DNA from: Bathynomus jamesi
Taxonomy: Eukaryota > Arthropoda > Malacostraca > Isopoda > Cirolanidae
Assembly (NCBI GenBank): GCA_023014485.1
Contig: JAJOZX010000998.1
Span: forward strand, 827,001-891,000
Reading direction: 5' to 3'
Length of the DNA stretch: 64,000 bases
Positions 1 to 13,051 of this stretch are shown here, piece after piece (position 1 is the stretch's first letter; each line of letters starts with the position of its first letter). Both the position numbers and the translations under genes were made by a program. The notes beneath the pieces are model-generated. The model saw only the letters and a program-made list of their open reading frames with translations. It made no database searches and was not told where the DNA came from.

Positions 1-785
1 TGATGGTAAGGCGATTAATGACGAAGATAAAGGTAAAATCCAGGAAGATCTGAATAAAATCGTTGATTAGTCAGTCACATGGCAAATGAGATTTAACGTC
101 GATAAGTGCAAAATTTTACATATAGGTTCGCGTAACGGTAATTTTGCGTATAGTATGTCACGGAAGGAGTTAGCAAGCGTAGAACAGGGAAAAGATTTAG
201 GAGTTATAGTCACTGGTGATTTAAAAGTATCGAAACAAAGTACAGCAGCGGTCAACAAAGCGAACAAAGTGCTAGGTTTTATAGCTCGGAATTTTGAATA
301 CAAATCGCGTGATATTATTGTTCCTCTTTATAAATCATTAGTTAGACCCCATTTGGAGTACGCGATCCAATTTTGGAATCCGTATATGCGAAAAGATATA
401 GACAAAATCGAAAGAGTTCAAAGACGAATAACTAAGATGATTCCGTCGCTTTGGTCGAAGTCGTACGAGGATAGGCTTAAGGAGTTAAAATTGACTACAC
501 TCGAGATTAGGAGGCTAAGGGGTAATCTAATCCTTGTTTTCAAAATTATGAATGGGTTCGATAAAGTAGATAGAGATAGCTTTTTCGAAATATCTCAATA
601 TAATTAGGACTAGAAATAACGGGTGTAAGTTGACACGTAGAAAGTTCGAGACAGCACTTGCGAAAAACTTTTTTAGGCATAGAATAGTAAATAGGTGGAA
701 TAGTTTGCCGGTAGAAGTAATTAGTAGCACGTCTATAAATGTTTAAAAATCGATTAAACGCATATGTTGATAGATTGGGTATAGT
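1..785 (+). pseudogene. CR1/L2-like LINE, reverse transcriptase C-terminal fragment (copy A)
   Basis: This is the 3' part of a non-LTR retrotransposon ORF2, cut by the left edge of the window. The main open stretch (86-607) encodes the region after the RT catalytic box: motifs CKILHIGSRN, DLGVIV, LVRPHLEYA and ERVQRR are typical of CR1/L2 (Jockey superfamily) reverse transcriptases and match the better copy at 49751-52572. A stop sits at about 68-70, and the frame shifts near 600, after which related coding sequence continues to about 750. The family is confidently CR1/L2-like; the exact clade is not settled. No 3' tail is present because the copy ends at the inverted junction with copy B. 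Confidence 0.85.
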
Positions 786-2340
786 TTAAGGATTTCTTTG
801 AACTCTTTCGAGTTTGTCTATATCTTTTCGCATATGCGGATTCCAAAATTGGATCGCGTACTCCAAATGAGGCCTAACTAATGATTTATGAAGAGGAACT
901 ATAATATCGCGCAATTTGTACTCAAAATTCCGAGCTATAAAACCTAACACTTTGTTCGCGTTATTGACCGCTGCTGTACTTTGTTTCGCTACTTTTAAAT
1001 CACCAGTGACTATAACTCCTAAATCTTTTTCCTGCTCTACGCTTGTTAACTCCTTCCCTGACATAATATACGCAAAATTACCGTTACGCGAACCTATATG
1101 TAAAATTTGCACTTATCGACGTTAAATCACATTTGCCATGTGACGGACCAATCAACGATTTTATTCAGATCTTCCTGGATTTTACCTCTATCTTCGTCAT
1201 TAATCGCCCTACCACCCAGCTTCGTGTCATCCGCAAACTTTGAAACTGTTCTGACTAGGCCGACATCTAGATTGTTAATATATACAGTATATAAGAAAAA
1301 CGAATGGGCCCAATACAGAACCCTGAGGAACGCCACTCGCTACATTAGCCCAACACGACTCTGCTCCATCAACGACCACTCTCTGTTTCCTACCTCGCAA
1401 CCACTCTTGTATCCAATTTATTACCACACCTCTGATTCCATGAGCCTTAGTTTTTTCAATGAGTCTTTTGTGCAGTACGGTGTCAAACGCTTTTTGAAAA
1501 TCATAATACACTACATCAACCGCCCGATGACTATCGTAAACGTCAACCACGCTTTGAAAAAATTCTAAAAGATTAGTTAAGCAAGATTTGTTCCACCTAA
1601 AACCCGTGCTGCGTATTTCTAAGTAAGTTATGGAAATCTAAGTGTTCGACTACACGATCCCTAATTATTGATTCCATTAACTTACCTACAACAGACGTTA
1701 AACTGATTGGCCTATAATTTCCCGCCGCAATTTTATCGCCTTTCTTAAAGATCGGTGTTACGTTTGCTAACTTGAAATTATCTGGTACGCACCCCTCAGA
1801 AATGGACGCATTAAAAATCTTTGTTAGCGGCACAACAATGCTATCTAATTCTTTTAGTTGTATGGGATATATGGAATCCGGCCCCGGTGATTTACACATT
1901 TTCATTTTATCAATATAGCGCATTATCTACCCTTCACTAATCACAATATTATCCAAAATATTACCATGATCAAAAGGTATTATGTCTATAACCGTAGGGA
2001 TATTCGTTACATCTTCTATAGTAAAAACTGACGTAAAACATTCGTTTAGCAAAGTAGCCATTTCCTTGTTTTCAGAAACTAGATCTCCGCTAACATTTTT
2101 CAACGGCCCGAAGACACTATTTACTGGATTTCTATTGTTGACGTATTAAAAGAATCGCTTGGGGCTTTCTTTACCGTCACGAGCTATGGAGATTTCAAAT
2201 TCGCGCTTGGACTTTTTTATTACACTTTTCGCTTCAAGCCTTAGAGATATGTAGTTGTTTCGTAACCACAAATTGTCTTTATCGCACTAATGTAGCCTAT
2301 AAGCCCTATCTCTACTCTTTATAATGTCTCCTACTCTAGA
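786..2340 (-). pseudogene. CR1/L2-like LINE, reverse transcriptase fragment (copy B)
   Basis: A second copy of the same LINE, in opposite orientation. Reading leftward, 1597-1923 encodes the N-terminal RT region (SPGPDSIYP, ANVTPIFKKGD, NYRPISLTS), 1275-1550 the middle (DFQKAFDTV, GVPQGSVLGP), 1127-1336 the catalytic box (FADDTK), and 786-1112 the thumb. Several frameshifts and stops separate them. The region 1924-2340 corresponds to the linker between endonuclease and RT and is heavily broken. The 5' side is cut off at a (TA)n tract at 2348. The 3' side stops abruptly after ERVQR, where copy A begins in inverted orientation, so no 3'UTR remains. Confidence 0.85.
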
Positions 2341-2346
2341 AGTAAA

Positions 2347-2347
<1 letters not shown>

Positions 2348-2393
<46 letters not shown>

Positions 2394-2463
2394 TATATAT
2401 ATTTATATATATACGTATATATATATACAGTATATGTATATATATATATACGTATATATGTAT

Positions 2464-2520
<57 letters not shown>
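2348..2520. repeat. Compound (TA)n/(CA)n microsatellite
   Basis: Nearly pure alternating TA with short CA interruptions and TACGTATA variants. It separates the truncated 5' end of LINE copy B from the left end of the first hAT-like element. Frames that stay open here on both strands (runs of Tyr-Ile) are artefacts of the dinucleotide repeat. Confidence 0.95.
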
Positions 2521-2524
<4 letters not shown>

Positions 2525-5500
2525 GGTGGTCCATAATTGCACTTTTTAAAATTTTTAATGGTCCAACGGGCTAATGCTGTGGGCATTGGTGCAAGAAACA
2601 ACATGGTTACCAGTTTTTGGAGTTCAGGTAATATCAGACCCCCCTCCCCCAATTTATATGGGACCTAAAAATTTGACTGAGAAAACGAAAGTTTTTCCGC
2701 TTCTCTGTGAATAAACATATGACTATATTATTTTTTCTTGGTAATAATATATTATTTTAATTAATTATATATTCTAGGGGTGTTACCGCCACCCTGAAGC
2801 ATCATCCCAGGCAGCTTCGCGGCGATGGGCTCGAAATTAGACCAGCTTATCAAGCCAGCTACAGTATATTTCGAGTGGGAACAAACCTGATTCCAGGTCC
2901 CCATCGTTTTTTTTTTTTGCATTTATTTTTAAACAAAAATAAATTCCTTTTATAATGATTAAAAAATTATACCAAAGTTTAATTAAAAAGATAAATACTT
3001 CTGCATAACATTACACAATAAACGCTCACTTAACATAATTATACATTTCAGCCAAAGATTTTTTCTTGAAGTCTGGAAGAAGGCGTCGATGTTGCTCTAT
3101 AACTTTTACCAGAAATTGTTTCTGTGATTCATCATTAACAATTCTGTCTTTGAAATCTTCAATCAGCTTGATTGCTCTTTCGGCAGGATCATTCACAACT
3201 TTCATATTTTTGACAAAGTTCTCCATAACTTGGAAAGATTTGCAATTTTTCCAAGAAGTAACAGGTTCATTTAGCCAATCACCAATAGTACCCAAGCATT
3301 GGAAAACAATTGAAGAACCCTTACCAACTAACTGACACAGCTTAGTTGTATTTGTTAGCTTAGGGAAGATTGGCTGACCTTTGGGAGGAGTGTGTTGCGG
3401 GTTGATTTGACAGACTTTCTTAATTGACTTTGCAATCAGACTTTTTTCTGTATCTGAAATTTGCCGGGAAAACAAAGCAAGTGGTACTAGTTCCTCAGTC
3501 AGATACCATAGCTGACCATTTAATTCCTTAAGAGCACTGGATGCTACATCGTGATCATAATTTTTATATTCAATGAGCTCATTAAAAAGATTTAAATCGT
3601 TGACAGGTGCATCACAGGAGACGGAAGCAAGCAACCAAGGTTTTATATAGTAAAGGCAGTTGAATATGCACATTCTCTCTAGTTTTGCTATCATATTTGA
3701 ATCATACCCAGCTTGATCAGAGAATGCGTACATCTTTGCTGGATACAATACAGATGGCATCCACCTCGCATAGTGTATTGCCCCAGGCTTAGCCCATCTC
3801 ACACCAGTGTTTGAGACGTTTTCCCCAAGAAGTAATAGAGCAACCTCGGCACATTCTCTGTAGTCACCTCTGGGAAATAGAGGTGAACTGGCTGAATTAA
3901 GTGCATCTTTTAGAAAATCTTTTACCTCAGAAGCTTTGGCTCTCAATTGGCGATTTTTACATTTTAGTGTTTTTGCTGGTAGTGTTATGTCCAATTTTGG
4001 CCAGATATTTAATCTGAAGCTTTTAAACATTTCATTTTCAGGGGACGTTGTACTTCCGAAGAGACTTGTATAGACTGAGCACAAAATGCGCTCGTAAGAT
4101 GATGTCTACATGCTAGCCACAGTAATTGAGTCCCAATCATTTCTTCTAGGATCTTACACGCTCCCTGTCTCCATCCAGAATTCGATGCTGTTGTATCAAA
4201 AACCATACCGCGAATATTTTTATCAATATTGCATTCAGAGATAGTTCTGAATACACATTCGGCCTGTGTCTTGCCCTTGCTATTATCTATAGTTGGGATT
4301 GATAAAATGTTGCCTTCTTTTAAACCCGGAGAACCAGAAACAATGATTGCCATTCTTTCTTCCTTTTTGTTAGTTGTAGTTTTCAATATTAATTTACTGT
4401 CCCCGTGAACAATGCAATGCTCTGGAGGATTGAATGATGCCGTAAGTTGTTTTGCACTAGATGCTCTTGTATTTTTACATGAACGTTTAGAAGTAGACTT
4501 TGACAGGCTCATGTCATGTATATTTATATTTAATTCTGAGGCAACTGCTGCAGCGTAAACTGTTCTTTGGCTATGCGAGAGATTCAGCCTATCAGCCGTG
4601 TCAGAAACCATTTGAGAATCGAAAATGCGAATTCTTTTTTTAGGATTTCTTTGAGCCGAAGGTTGAAAGTCGGAATCACTTGATTCATTACTTGATTCAT
4701 CATTATCTATAGGAATGTCATCATCAGGTGGGATATTCATTTGTTCACCACTGGGTCCTGCATCCATGTCTGCTAGAAGTTTTTCTTTTCTCTCTACGTC
4801 ATGTCGAATTCTTTGGTTTCGTCTTTCTGTCCGAGTTACATAAGACTTATCAAGGCTGGAGACGTACATATTCCGAATAGTTCTTTGATCTTCAAGGAAT
4901 TTTATATCTTCGCTTTTGTTTCTTGTTGTTCTCATTCTGTCTTTCATTATTGTTTCAATAGCATCTGCTGCCGATATATCCAATAGCATATCTAATTTTT
5001 TACAAAAAATATCCTTTTTATCTTCGAAAGTATTCCTGTTTTTGTGTTTTTTCAGTGTTTCATACTCATTAACTAAAGTAAGAATCTTTTCTTTTGGTCT
5101 TCTGCTTTGGAAATATCTTTGCTTTGGAAATATCTTGCGTTTTAATGCCAGCTAAGTCCCAGAATTTGTTAACTTAATTAAGTACAACTGTTGCAGCCTC
5201 TTCTTTATTGTTCATAACCATATCATTTCTTTTTAAATGATAGAAATGCTGAAGTGCATCTGATTGGGATGGTAGCTGGAATAGTCCTGTAGGAATCAGT
5301 TCATCTTTAAGATTACCAATAATTGGATCATAACTGCTTTTTCTTAACTTTATATTTAATTTCTTAGGAGTAGCCATGATATTCATTTAAAATAAGATTG
5401 GAATCAACCAAGTGAAAAATGCATCATATACTATATACATCATTGGATATCTGAAAAACATAAAATATTGGCTTAATCAGCTGTTATAGAACATTTCTAT

Positions 5501-5796
5501 GTATACTATTACGAATAAATAATCAGTTTATACACCAAAATGTGCAAAGTTGATTTTTGAATAAATAGATATGCAATATGTATGCTTTTATTTAAGATTA
5601 AATATGATTAATCTCAAAAAAATGCTTAAAAGATGTCGTTTTTACTCAGTTTTTACTATGCAATATAAATTGGGGGGGTCTGAGATTACCGGAACTCCAA
5701 AAACTGGTAACCATGTTGTTTCTTGCACCAATGCCCATAACATTAGCATGTTGGACCATTAAAAATTGTAAAAAGTGAAATTATGGACCACCCTAA
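2521..5796 (-). mobile_element. hAT-like DNA transposon, element 1 (complete, with long TIRs)
   Basis: The ends are long inverted repeats of about 135-140 bp (2521-2660 and 5660-5796), roughly 90% identical by eye. Both begin TTAGGGTGGTCCATAATT and share an internal block containing GTGCAAGAAACAACATGG. The element sits between TA tracts, so the target duplication cannot be read beyond TA. It carries one transposase pseudogene on the minus strand (3026-5386). The terminal pattern resembles that of three other elements in this window (5833, 25341, 29278), all starting near YAGGGYG. Assignment to the hAT superfamily is inference from TIR style and protein motifs. Confidence 0.85.
3026..5386 (-). 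pseudogene. hAT-like transposase, element 1
   Basis: The coding sequence starts near 5386 (MNIMATPKK, with ATGs at 5386 and 5377), has a stop near 5175, reopens through 4009-4989, and shifts frame near 4050-4084 into 3026-4084, about 780 codons in all. Motifs in order: HGDSK (possible first catalytic Asp), FDTTASNSG (second Asp), WLACRHH (C/H signature), HYARW (hAT-like RW motif) and a late DPAERAIKLIEDF containing a conserved Glu-Arg. The same order is found in the transposases at 6508, 26205 and 29590. Between 4989 and 5174 a short direct duplication (GATATTTCCAAAGCA) lies in the coding path. The function, cut-and-paste transposition, is inferred from the DDE-like layout and the TIRs. Confidence 0.7.
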
Positions 5797-5803
5797 TGTA
5801 TAT

Positions 5804-5831
5804 ATATATATATATGTATATATGTATATAT
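5804..5831. repeat. Short (TA)n tract between elements 1 and 2
   Basis: A TA/TG dinucleotide tract of about 28 bp that both separates and abuts two related transposons. Confidence 0.85.
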
Positions 5832-5832
5832 C

Positions 5833-7726
5833 TAGGGTGGATCGATTTTACATTTTTTTCGATTTCCATATTCTAATAGAGACAAAAACTTGCGCATGCA
5901 TGAGAAAATAGCCTCTGCAAAATCTTAGCTTAATAGGTAATCATCTTCTGCCCCCGGCAGAACGATGAAAATCATATTTTAGTGGTAAAAAAAAATCATA
6001 TTTTAGTAGTCAAAAACGTATTTTTCTTATAATTTTTAAAATATTTCAATATGCATCAAAATTATTCCTAATAACTATAAAGTCGATGAAAAAGACCTCA
6101 TATGATCGTTTTTCCAAGCGCGTTGTCCTACGTTAATATCTTTTGCCCCCGGCAACAACGTCAAATGTTGAAAAAATAGGTAATTTATATACATATTTTC
6201 AGATCGGCTCTTTGTCTTAAATAATGCATTTATATATTTCCCATAGCATTTATATCGTTGCTTAGGCATGAAATAACACACGCAAAATTTTATGACTCTA
6301 GAGTAATATCTTCTGTCCCCGAGAAAAGTCTAAATGTGGATTATAATTACGTTAATGCGATGTTATAAGTACGATAAGTACTAAGTACAGCTCCTCGCTT
6401 GCTAATTTTATAAAATTAGCAACCCAGAACTCACCACGAGGAGGTGGCTGTACGTCGAGTTCCACCCTATCCAGCCCCAACCACCTTTCCTTTGGCTGCA
6501 TGTCGATTTACATACGGTAATCTTTCTTAGAATCAAATCGCGGAATTTTTGTTCGGGAGTGAAGACGGGAGCGGATGAATCCGTCCCTCTCTTCTATTCC
6601 ACTTACACTGGCAGAGGCTTCGGTTACTAATTTGATGAGTCTCTCGACCGCTTGAGTATGACAAGGGAATAGTGGGATCAGTCCATCAGGCTGGTCTCCC
6701 GTCTCAAGAAACTCTTTTATTCGGGTATCAGGTATTGTTTTTGTAACGGGGGGTTCGGTCACCTCAGCCGTTTGCCAGTTGATCATTTCGTAATAGTTTT
6801 GACTATCGTAGAGCAGCTCAGGCATGGCGAAGGCTCGAATTTCCCCCGCTGGTGATTGTTTTGATCGTGCTTTTAATATTCTTCTCCATCCCAATTCTCT
6901 TATGTGTTGCTCATCGGCATGTAGCATGGAGATCAAAATATTTTCTGGGTGAGCAAAGAAAGAATTTCTACGGAGGACTTTGTTGGCGATTGTCTTAGAT
7001 CTTTGAGGCATGGTCTGAGAGAGGCGCATCATTTCGAAAAAATGTTTTGCGCCCTCAGTGAAACGAGTTTTTCTTTATCTTAAACCAAATTGGTGCGTAA
7101 ACTGTCATAATGAATCGCACAATTTCGTTGAAGGTGCTGGAGGGTTCACTGGTTGAAACATAGAGGCGCAGAAATCTATTTGCTGTTGTCAGCCACCTGG
7201 AATGCGCCATCTTACCTGGATTTCGAGCCGCGAGAGCTGAAGAGCAGCTACCGCTCGACACTGCTCTGTAGATGCCTAACAAATATTTTTGGTCAGTGCT
7301 CAGCTCGGCATCATCTATGTCAATGTCGGGAGATGGAATGGCATCGAATTCTGTAATTGGAAGTTTTTCGCAGTCGTTCAGTTGTTTTCCAACTGATCCA
7401 GTAAAGCCCATTGGCCCAGTTGTTTTGCCGTCCAAGTCTTGAATGAGGTGTCGCAGTGATAATTCATTACCGTGTAATAGGCATGTGTGTGTGTTATTTC
7501 ATGCCTAAGCAACGATATAAATGCTATGGGAAATATATAAATGCATTATTTAAGACAAAGAGCCAATCTGAAAATATGTATATAAATTACCTATTTTTTC
7601 AACATTTGACGTTGTTGCCGGGAGCAAAAGATATTAACGTAGGACAACGCGCTTGAAAAAACGATCATATGAGGTCTTTTTCATCGACTTTATAGTTATT
7701 AGGAATAATTTTGATGCATATTGAAT
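5833..7726 (-). mobile_element. hAT-like DNA transposon, element 2 (internally deleted, right end lost)
   Basis: The left terminus TAGGGTGGATCGATTTTA resembles that of element 1. An inverted pair of about 237 bp (6046-6282 and 7487-7725) marks long TIRs. The right copy stops at 7725, where unrelated sequence begins, so the outer 210 bp of the right TIR are missing. The left TIR region holds three spaced copies of a motif close to ATCTTCTGCCCCCGGC (about 5943, 6136, 6303), and the right arm holds its complement (about 7610). Such subterminal repeats may be transposase-binding sites. The transposase fragment (6508-7470) abuts the right arm directly, so its N-terminal half was deleted. Confidence 0.75.
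6508..7470 (-). pseudogene. hAT-like transposase C-terminal half, element 2
   Basis: Two open stretches (7055-7435 and 6508-7032) cover the second half of the transposase. Coding similarity begins at about 7467 with LRHLIQDLDG, just after the C/H signature of the family, so both Asp motifs are gone. Retained features are HSRWLTTANR (RW motif), a FFAHPENIL segment, an EPPVTK segment and the C-terminal CHTQAVERLIKLVTEAS, very close to CHTQSIERVV in the element at 25341. A frameshift lies near 7040. It cannot be active. Confidence 0.75.
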
Positions 7727-7904
7727 TTTGAACACCTGAGAGCATTGTGTTTCCCAAGTGAAATCAAAGAAACCGTCTGCGTCACAGCGCGTGTGGTTCC
7801 CGTTCGGAAGGAAATTAGTCATACACTAGCGTGTGAAGTATTGAATGAATGAAATCACTATAACAGTCATCAGGGAGCGACTTCGATTATAAATTATAAC
7901 ATGT

Positions 7905-7934
7905 ATAACATATGTATATATATATATATGTGTG

Positions 7935-7966
<32 letters not shown>

Positions 7967-7996
7967 CATATATGTATATATTGTATATATATGTTA

Positions 7997-8049
<53 letters not shown>

Positions 8050-8066
8050 TGTGTATATATATGTTA

Positions 8067-8129
<63 letters not shown>

Positions 8130-8172
8130 ATATATGTGTGCGTGTGTGTTTATATGTATGTATATATATTGT
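7905..8172. repeat. Compound (TA)n/(TG)n microsatellite, partly duplicated
   Basis: Runs of TA and TG alternate. A block of about 60-70 bp containing ATATATATGTTATGTGCATA followed by a long TA run occurs twice in tandem (about 7985 and 8055). The overlapping Tyr-Ile-Cys-Val frames are dinucleotide artefacts. Confidence 0.9.
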
Positions 8173-8179
8173 TGTAACC

Positions 8180-9511
<1,332 letters not shown>

Positions 9512-9689
9512 ACTGTCATTTTAACTGTTTTTTGTAGTGTTACTGCGAAAATATGCGCAAAATATAATTCTATATTTTTAATGCTAAGTCCTTAAAACTG
9601 TCCTAAGTCATTGATCTTTGACAAGGGGTGCGAGATAATATTCTGAGAACCGAAGTGGTGCGGCTTCCAAAAAAAGTTACGAACCACTG

Positions 9690-10637
9690 GGTTAGAGGAA
9701 TGGCTTCGTGCCAGGAAACAGAGGGTCGTTGTTAATGGTAGGGAATCGGGATGGTTGGATGTAGGTAGCGGTGTCCCACAGGGTTCAGTGTTAGGGCCAT
9801 TGCTATTCGTAAGCTACATTAACAACATAGATGTAGGCTTGACCAGTAACGTCAAAATTCGCGGACGATACTAAAATAGGCAGTAAAGTTGTTAACGTGG
9901 ACGATATAAATAGGCTCCAAGACGATGTAAATAGGATTATGGAGTGGATGGATAAGTGGCAGATGCAATTTAACGTAGCCAAATGTAAAGTTTTGCATAT
10001 AGGTTCTCGTAACAACAGTTACACGTACACGATGAATGATAGACAGTTAGCGAGCGTTGACGAGGAAGTAGATTTAGGCGTACGCGTATCTAAGAATTTA
10101 AAAGTTAGGAACCAGTGCCTGGAATCTTGCGCAAAAGCTAATAGGATGTTAGGATTCATAGCGCGTAATTTCGAATTTAAATCGAAGAATATTATATTGC
10201 CCCTTTACAAGTCCCTAGTCAGGCCTCACTTAGAATATGCCGTTCAGTTTTGGTGCCCGTATTTGCGTGAAGATATTAATAGGTTGGAAAGGGTTCAGAG
10301 ACACGCCACGAAACTAATCCCGTCACTACGCAACAAGTTTTATGAAGATAGGATTAAAGAGTTAGACTTGCATTCACTCGAAACTAGGAGATTAAGGGGG
10401 AGCTTATTGAAGTTTTCAAAATCGTTAATAAAATCGATAAAATAAATTTTGACAAATTGTTCATTTTCGATAATAGCAATACTCGTAATAACGGATTTAA
10501 ATTACGTGGCAGACGTTTCATTACTAACATCGCTTAAAACATTTTTACGTTTAAAGTAACTGATAAATGGAATAATCTTCCCGCGTCCGTCGTGAACTCT
10601 ACCAGCGTTAACATGTTTAAAAACCGTTTAGATAGGC
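9690..10637 (+). pseudogene. CR1/L2-like LINE, reverse transcriptase fragment (copy C)
   Basis: The sequence starts inside RT (LEEWLRARK-like, GVPQGSVLGPLL) at 9690, immediately after the hAT end. It passes the catalytic region with a frameshift near 9860, and 9897-10445 is open: DRQLASVDEEVDLGVRV, RNQCLESCAKANRMLGF, LVRPHLEYAVQFW. A frameshift follows near 10400 and the C-terminal coding sequence continues to about 10637. It is closely related to the copy at 49751-52572, closer than copies A and B are. The 3'UTR resumes at 11161 after a hairpin insertion. Confidence 0.85.
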
Positions 10638-10649
10638 ATTTTAAAAATA

Positions 10650-11148
10650 AATGCAAAAAACTTCACTTTTTTCCACGTGAACGTCAAAATATGAAAATAA
10701 AAACCCACTCTAATAGACAGAGTTTATTTCCACAACAGTTTCGACGCCCACTGGCATCCTCCTCGGGTGGATACAGAAACACGAATGAACCAAAACAAGA
10801 GGGAAAAACAGTCCAGGGACCGACCGTTAAGAAATTCGCACCTAGGTTAGATCCCATTCTCCCGACACCGGAAGGACATTTTCATTAAGTACATTCGCGC
10901 AAATTTAAAACTATCTTCCTCTTCTAAACATCCTTCTTTGTTGATATAATCCTTCTGTAATTCTCTTCCGGTGTCGGGAGAATGGGATCTAACCTAGGTG
11001 CGAATTTCTTAACGGTCGGTCCCTGGACTGTTTTTCCCTCTTGTTTTGGTTCATTCGTGTTTCTGTATCCACCCGAGGAGGATGCCAGTGGGCGTCGAAA
11101 CTGCAGTGGAAATAAACTCTGTCTATTAGAGTGGGTTTTTATTTTCAT
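10650..11148. mobile_element. Hairpin insertion with 185-bp arms and 12-bp target duplication
   Basis: The arms at 10690-10874 and 10965-11148 are near-perfect inverted copies separated by a 90-bp loop. The insertion interrupts the 3' end of LINE copy C, and the flanks repeat ATTTTAAAAATA (10638-10649 and 11149-11160), a 12-bp target-site duplication. The loop contains a stretch of about 31 bp also found at 14280-14311 inside an endonuclease-bearing LINE (TTGTTGATATAATCCTTCTG is common to both), which on the minus strand reads LQKDYINKEG. The long duplication suggests retroposition of an already inverted template rather than cut-and-paste. The open frames within the arms (RPLASSSGGY...) are not recognised. 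Confidence 0.8.
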
Positions 11149-11160
11149 ATTTTAAAAATA

Positions 11161-11720
11161 TTAACGTCGTTTAAAATAATAAAACTATTAGCAACAGGAG
11201 CTCTCGGGGTAATGGTCGAGGTTTGAGTCTGTTGACGATTAATGCCAGCTTGTGACATACCAGCGTGTGATATGCCAGCAATAAAATTATACTGAAAAAA
11301 ATTAGACTAACACGAACTTACATGTAGCTCGTAGCGTAAACTAATCCACTTTTTGTTATACTCTTCATACTTTTTTTGTTCTTTTCTTATCTTCTCTTTA
11401 CTTGCATGTCTGTAGTTTGCATGGTATGACAGTGTTTGAGTTAAGACTGTGTTTGCATGGTTTGTAAACGTTTTTATTTTACTTCTTTTCAGCTTTCACC
11501 CCTTTCCTATTCTCTTTGGCTATTTTTCCGACTTGTCGGCAGTAGCTGGCGGATGATGATGGTGAGTCTTTCTCTTTTTCTGAATGAATGTTAACCCACG
11601 AATGATAGGTTTTTCTACTTACTTAACCCCTTATTCTCTTCTTTTAATCCCCTACTCTCTTCTTTCTCTCGAGCTAACCTTAGAGTGGATCTTAGGGTCT
11701 TTGTTAGCCTTAGCTTCTGT
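11161..11720 (+). mobile_element. LINE 3' untranslated tail (copy C)
   Basis: This 560-bp non-coding stretch matches, in reverse complement, the sequence downstream of the LINE at 49150-49750. It includes GCCAGCAATAAAA, an Arg-free AT/CT-rich middle and the terminal TTAGCCTTAGCTTCTGTAG. The two copies define the 3'UTR of this LINE family and place its 3' end near 11720. The T24 tract at 49621 is an internal A-run expansion in the other copy, not the poly(A) end. Confidence 0.8.
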
Positions 11721-11743
11721 AGATAATGATAAGTTTTACTGGC

Positions 11744-12276
11744 AGGATTAGGGGCATGTTAAGGGCAGGGCACTTAGGGAACGTGTCCTGGGCCCCGCGC
11801 TTTAATGGGCCCCGCACTCTAGAGAAGAGAGACTGCTTATTATATAAAATTAGATCAGATTTTGTATCATTAGATATAGGTTTTTGGAAGCACATCAAGA
11901 AAAAATGAAAATGGTTGGAAAATAACATTATTATTGCACTTTTATTTTACATATAGGTAATAGTTGATCCTGCTGATGAGTTGCTGTTTTTACACTTTAC
12001 ACTGATTTCCTCCATGGTTTTTTTTATTTTCCTTACTTGATTATCCTTTCAAGTTTCAACACTATTTCTTACGTATAACATACAGTAGTATTGCCTTTTT
12101 TAGATTTACATTGGCGCAGAATTTTCCTAACAAGTTAACTGCCATTTGGCAACCCCGAGTCTCGTCCCTGGCGCCAAAGAGAGGTAGACCTAAAGATGCC
12201 GAATGCTTCCAGCGTTCAGTTTTTGATTTGTCGCTGTGAGGGGAAGGTACGTCGTACGTATCGTGTTTTTGTATGT

Positions 12277-12310
<34 letters not shown>

Positions 12311-12888
12311 CCTATTGAATGACAACATAAAAAGCTTGATACATATGGTACATCTACATATGTTGGGTGCTTTTAAGATGGCAAGATCGCCTTTCGTCTT
12401 TGTTTTGCTGATATGTTTGTTAAAAAAAGGTTGATTTTTTCCCTTAACTGTAAGTGTTACAATTTTCAGGACATTAGTGTCGTCAAACTATCAAATGTAA
12501 AATTATTTTGCAGTAAATCGCTAATTATTTCAATTGTTTGGTACAAGAAACCTTGCATTTATTCATATTACAACTATTTCTTATATTCTGCCATGTTATT
12601 GTAACTAAAATATATATATATTAGTATAATTTGTACAATTTTTTTCACATATTTTTCATATTGTCGACCTTAATTTTGGAGGGAGGAGATATTTAAAACA
12701 GATGAGTCCACCACATTGTATGCTATGATTAACCCTGCAAATTGTAGTAAGCATTAATATTCATATATTGTTGTGGTTTCCATGTGTGTTCACGGAACCA
12801 ATGGGCCCCGCAACTCATCTGGTGCCCTGGGCCCCACGGTAACTAAAGATGCCCTTGGGGGATATAAATCCTGCCAATAGAACTTAAT
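11744..12888. mobile_element. Non-autonomous DNA transposon with GGCAGGATT/GGGGCCC ends
   Basis: Both ends carry related inverted sequence: TGGCAGGATTAGGGGCAT at the left and, on the minus strand, TGGCAGGATTTATATCCCCC at the right. Each is followed by a GGGCCCCGC-type block (11795-11815, and 12806-12840). The interior (about 1 kb) is AT-rich with a (GT)n run at 12279-12310 and no recognisable protein. The ends resemble those of hAT or related superfamilies, but I cannot read a clean target duplication. Confidence 0.5.
12279..12310. repeat. (GT)n microsatellite
   Basis: Sixteen or so GT units inside the element above. Confidence 0.9.
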
Positions 12889-13051
12889 ATTATCAACTTG
12901 TCAACTTAAGTACTTATTATTTAATTAATATCCTTCTTCATAGGAGAATAAATCCTTTACAATGAATACAAGGGCCACTCATATATTTGCCCCACCTTTT
13001 TTTTTCTTTCCAAGTTTCCTTGTAAGTTCCAGAAATTTTGTACACAAGTAG

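Noticed and set aside
2287..2542. Open frames of Tyr/Ile repeats on both strands
   Set aside because: They are made by a TA microsatellite, which lacks stops in some frames; no protein features.
10592..10888. 98-codon frame with RPLASSSGGYRNTNEPKQ
   Set aside because: It crosses the target-duplication boundary of the hairpin insertion and is open in both arms because they are inverted copies; no family recognised.
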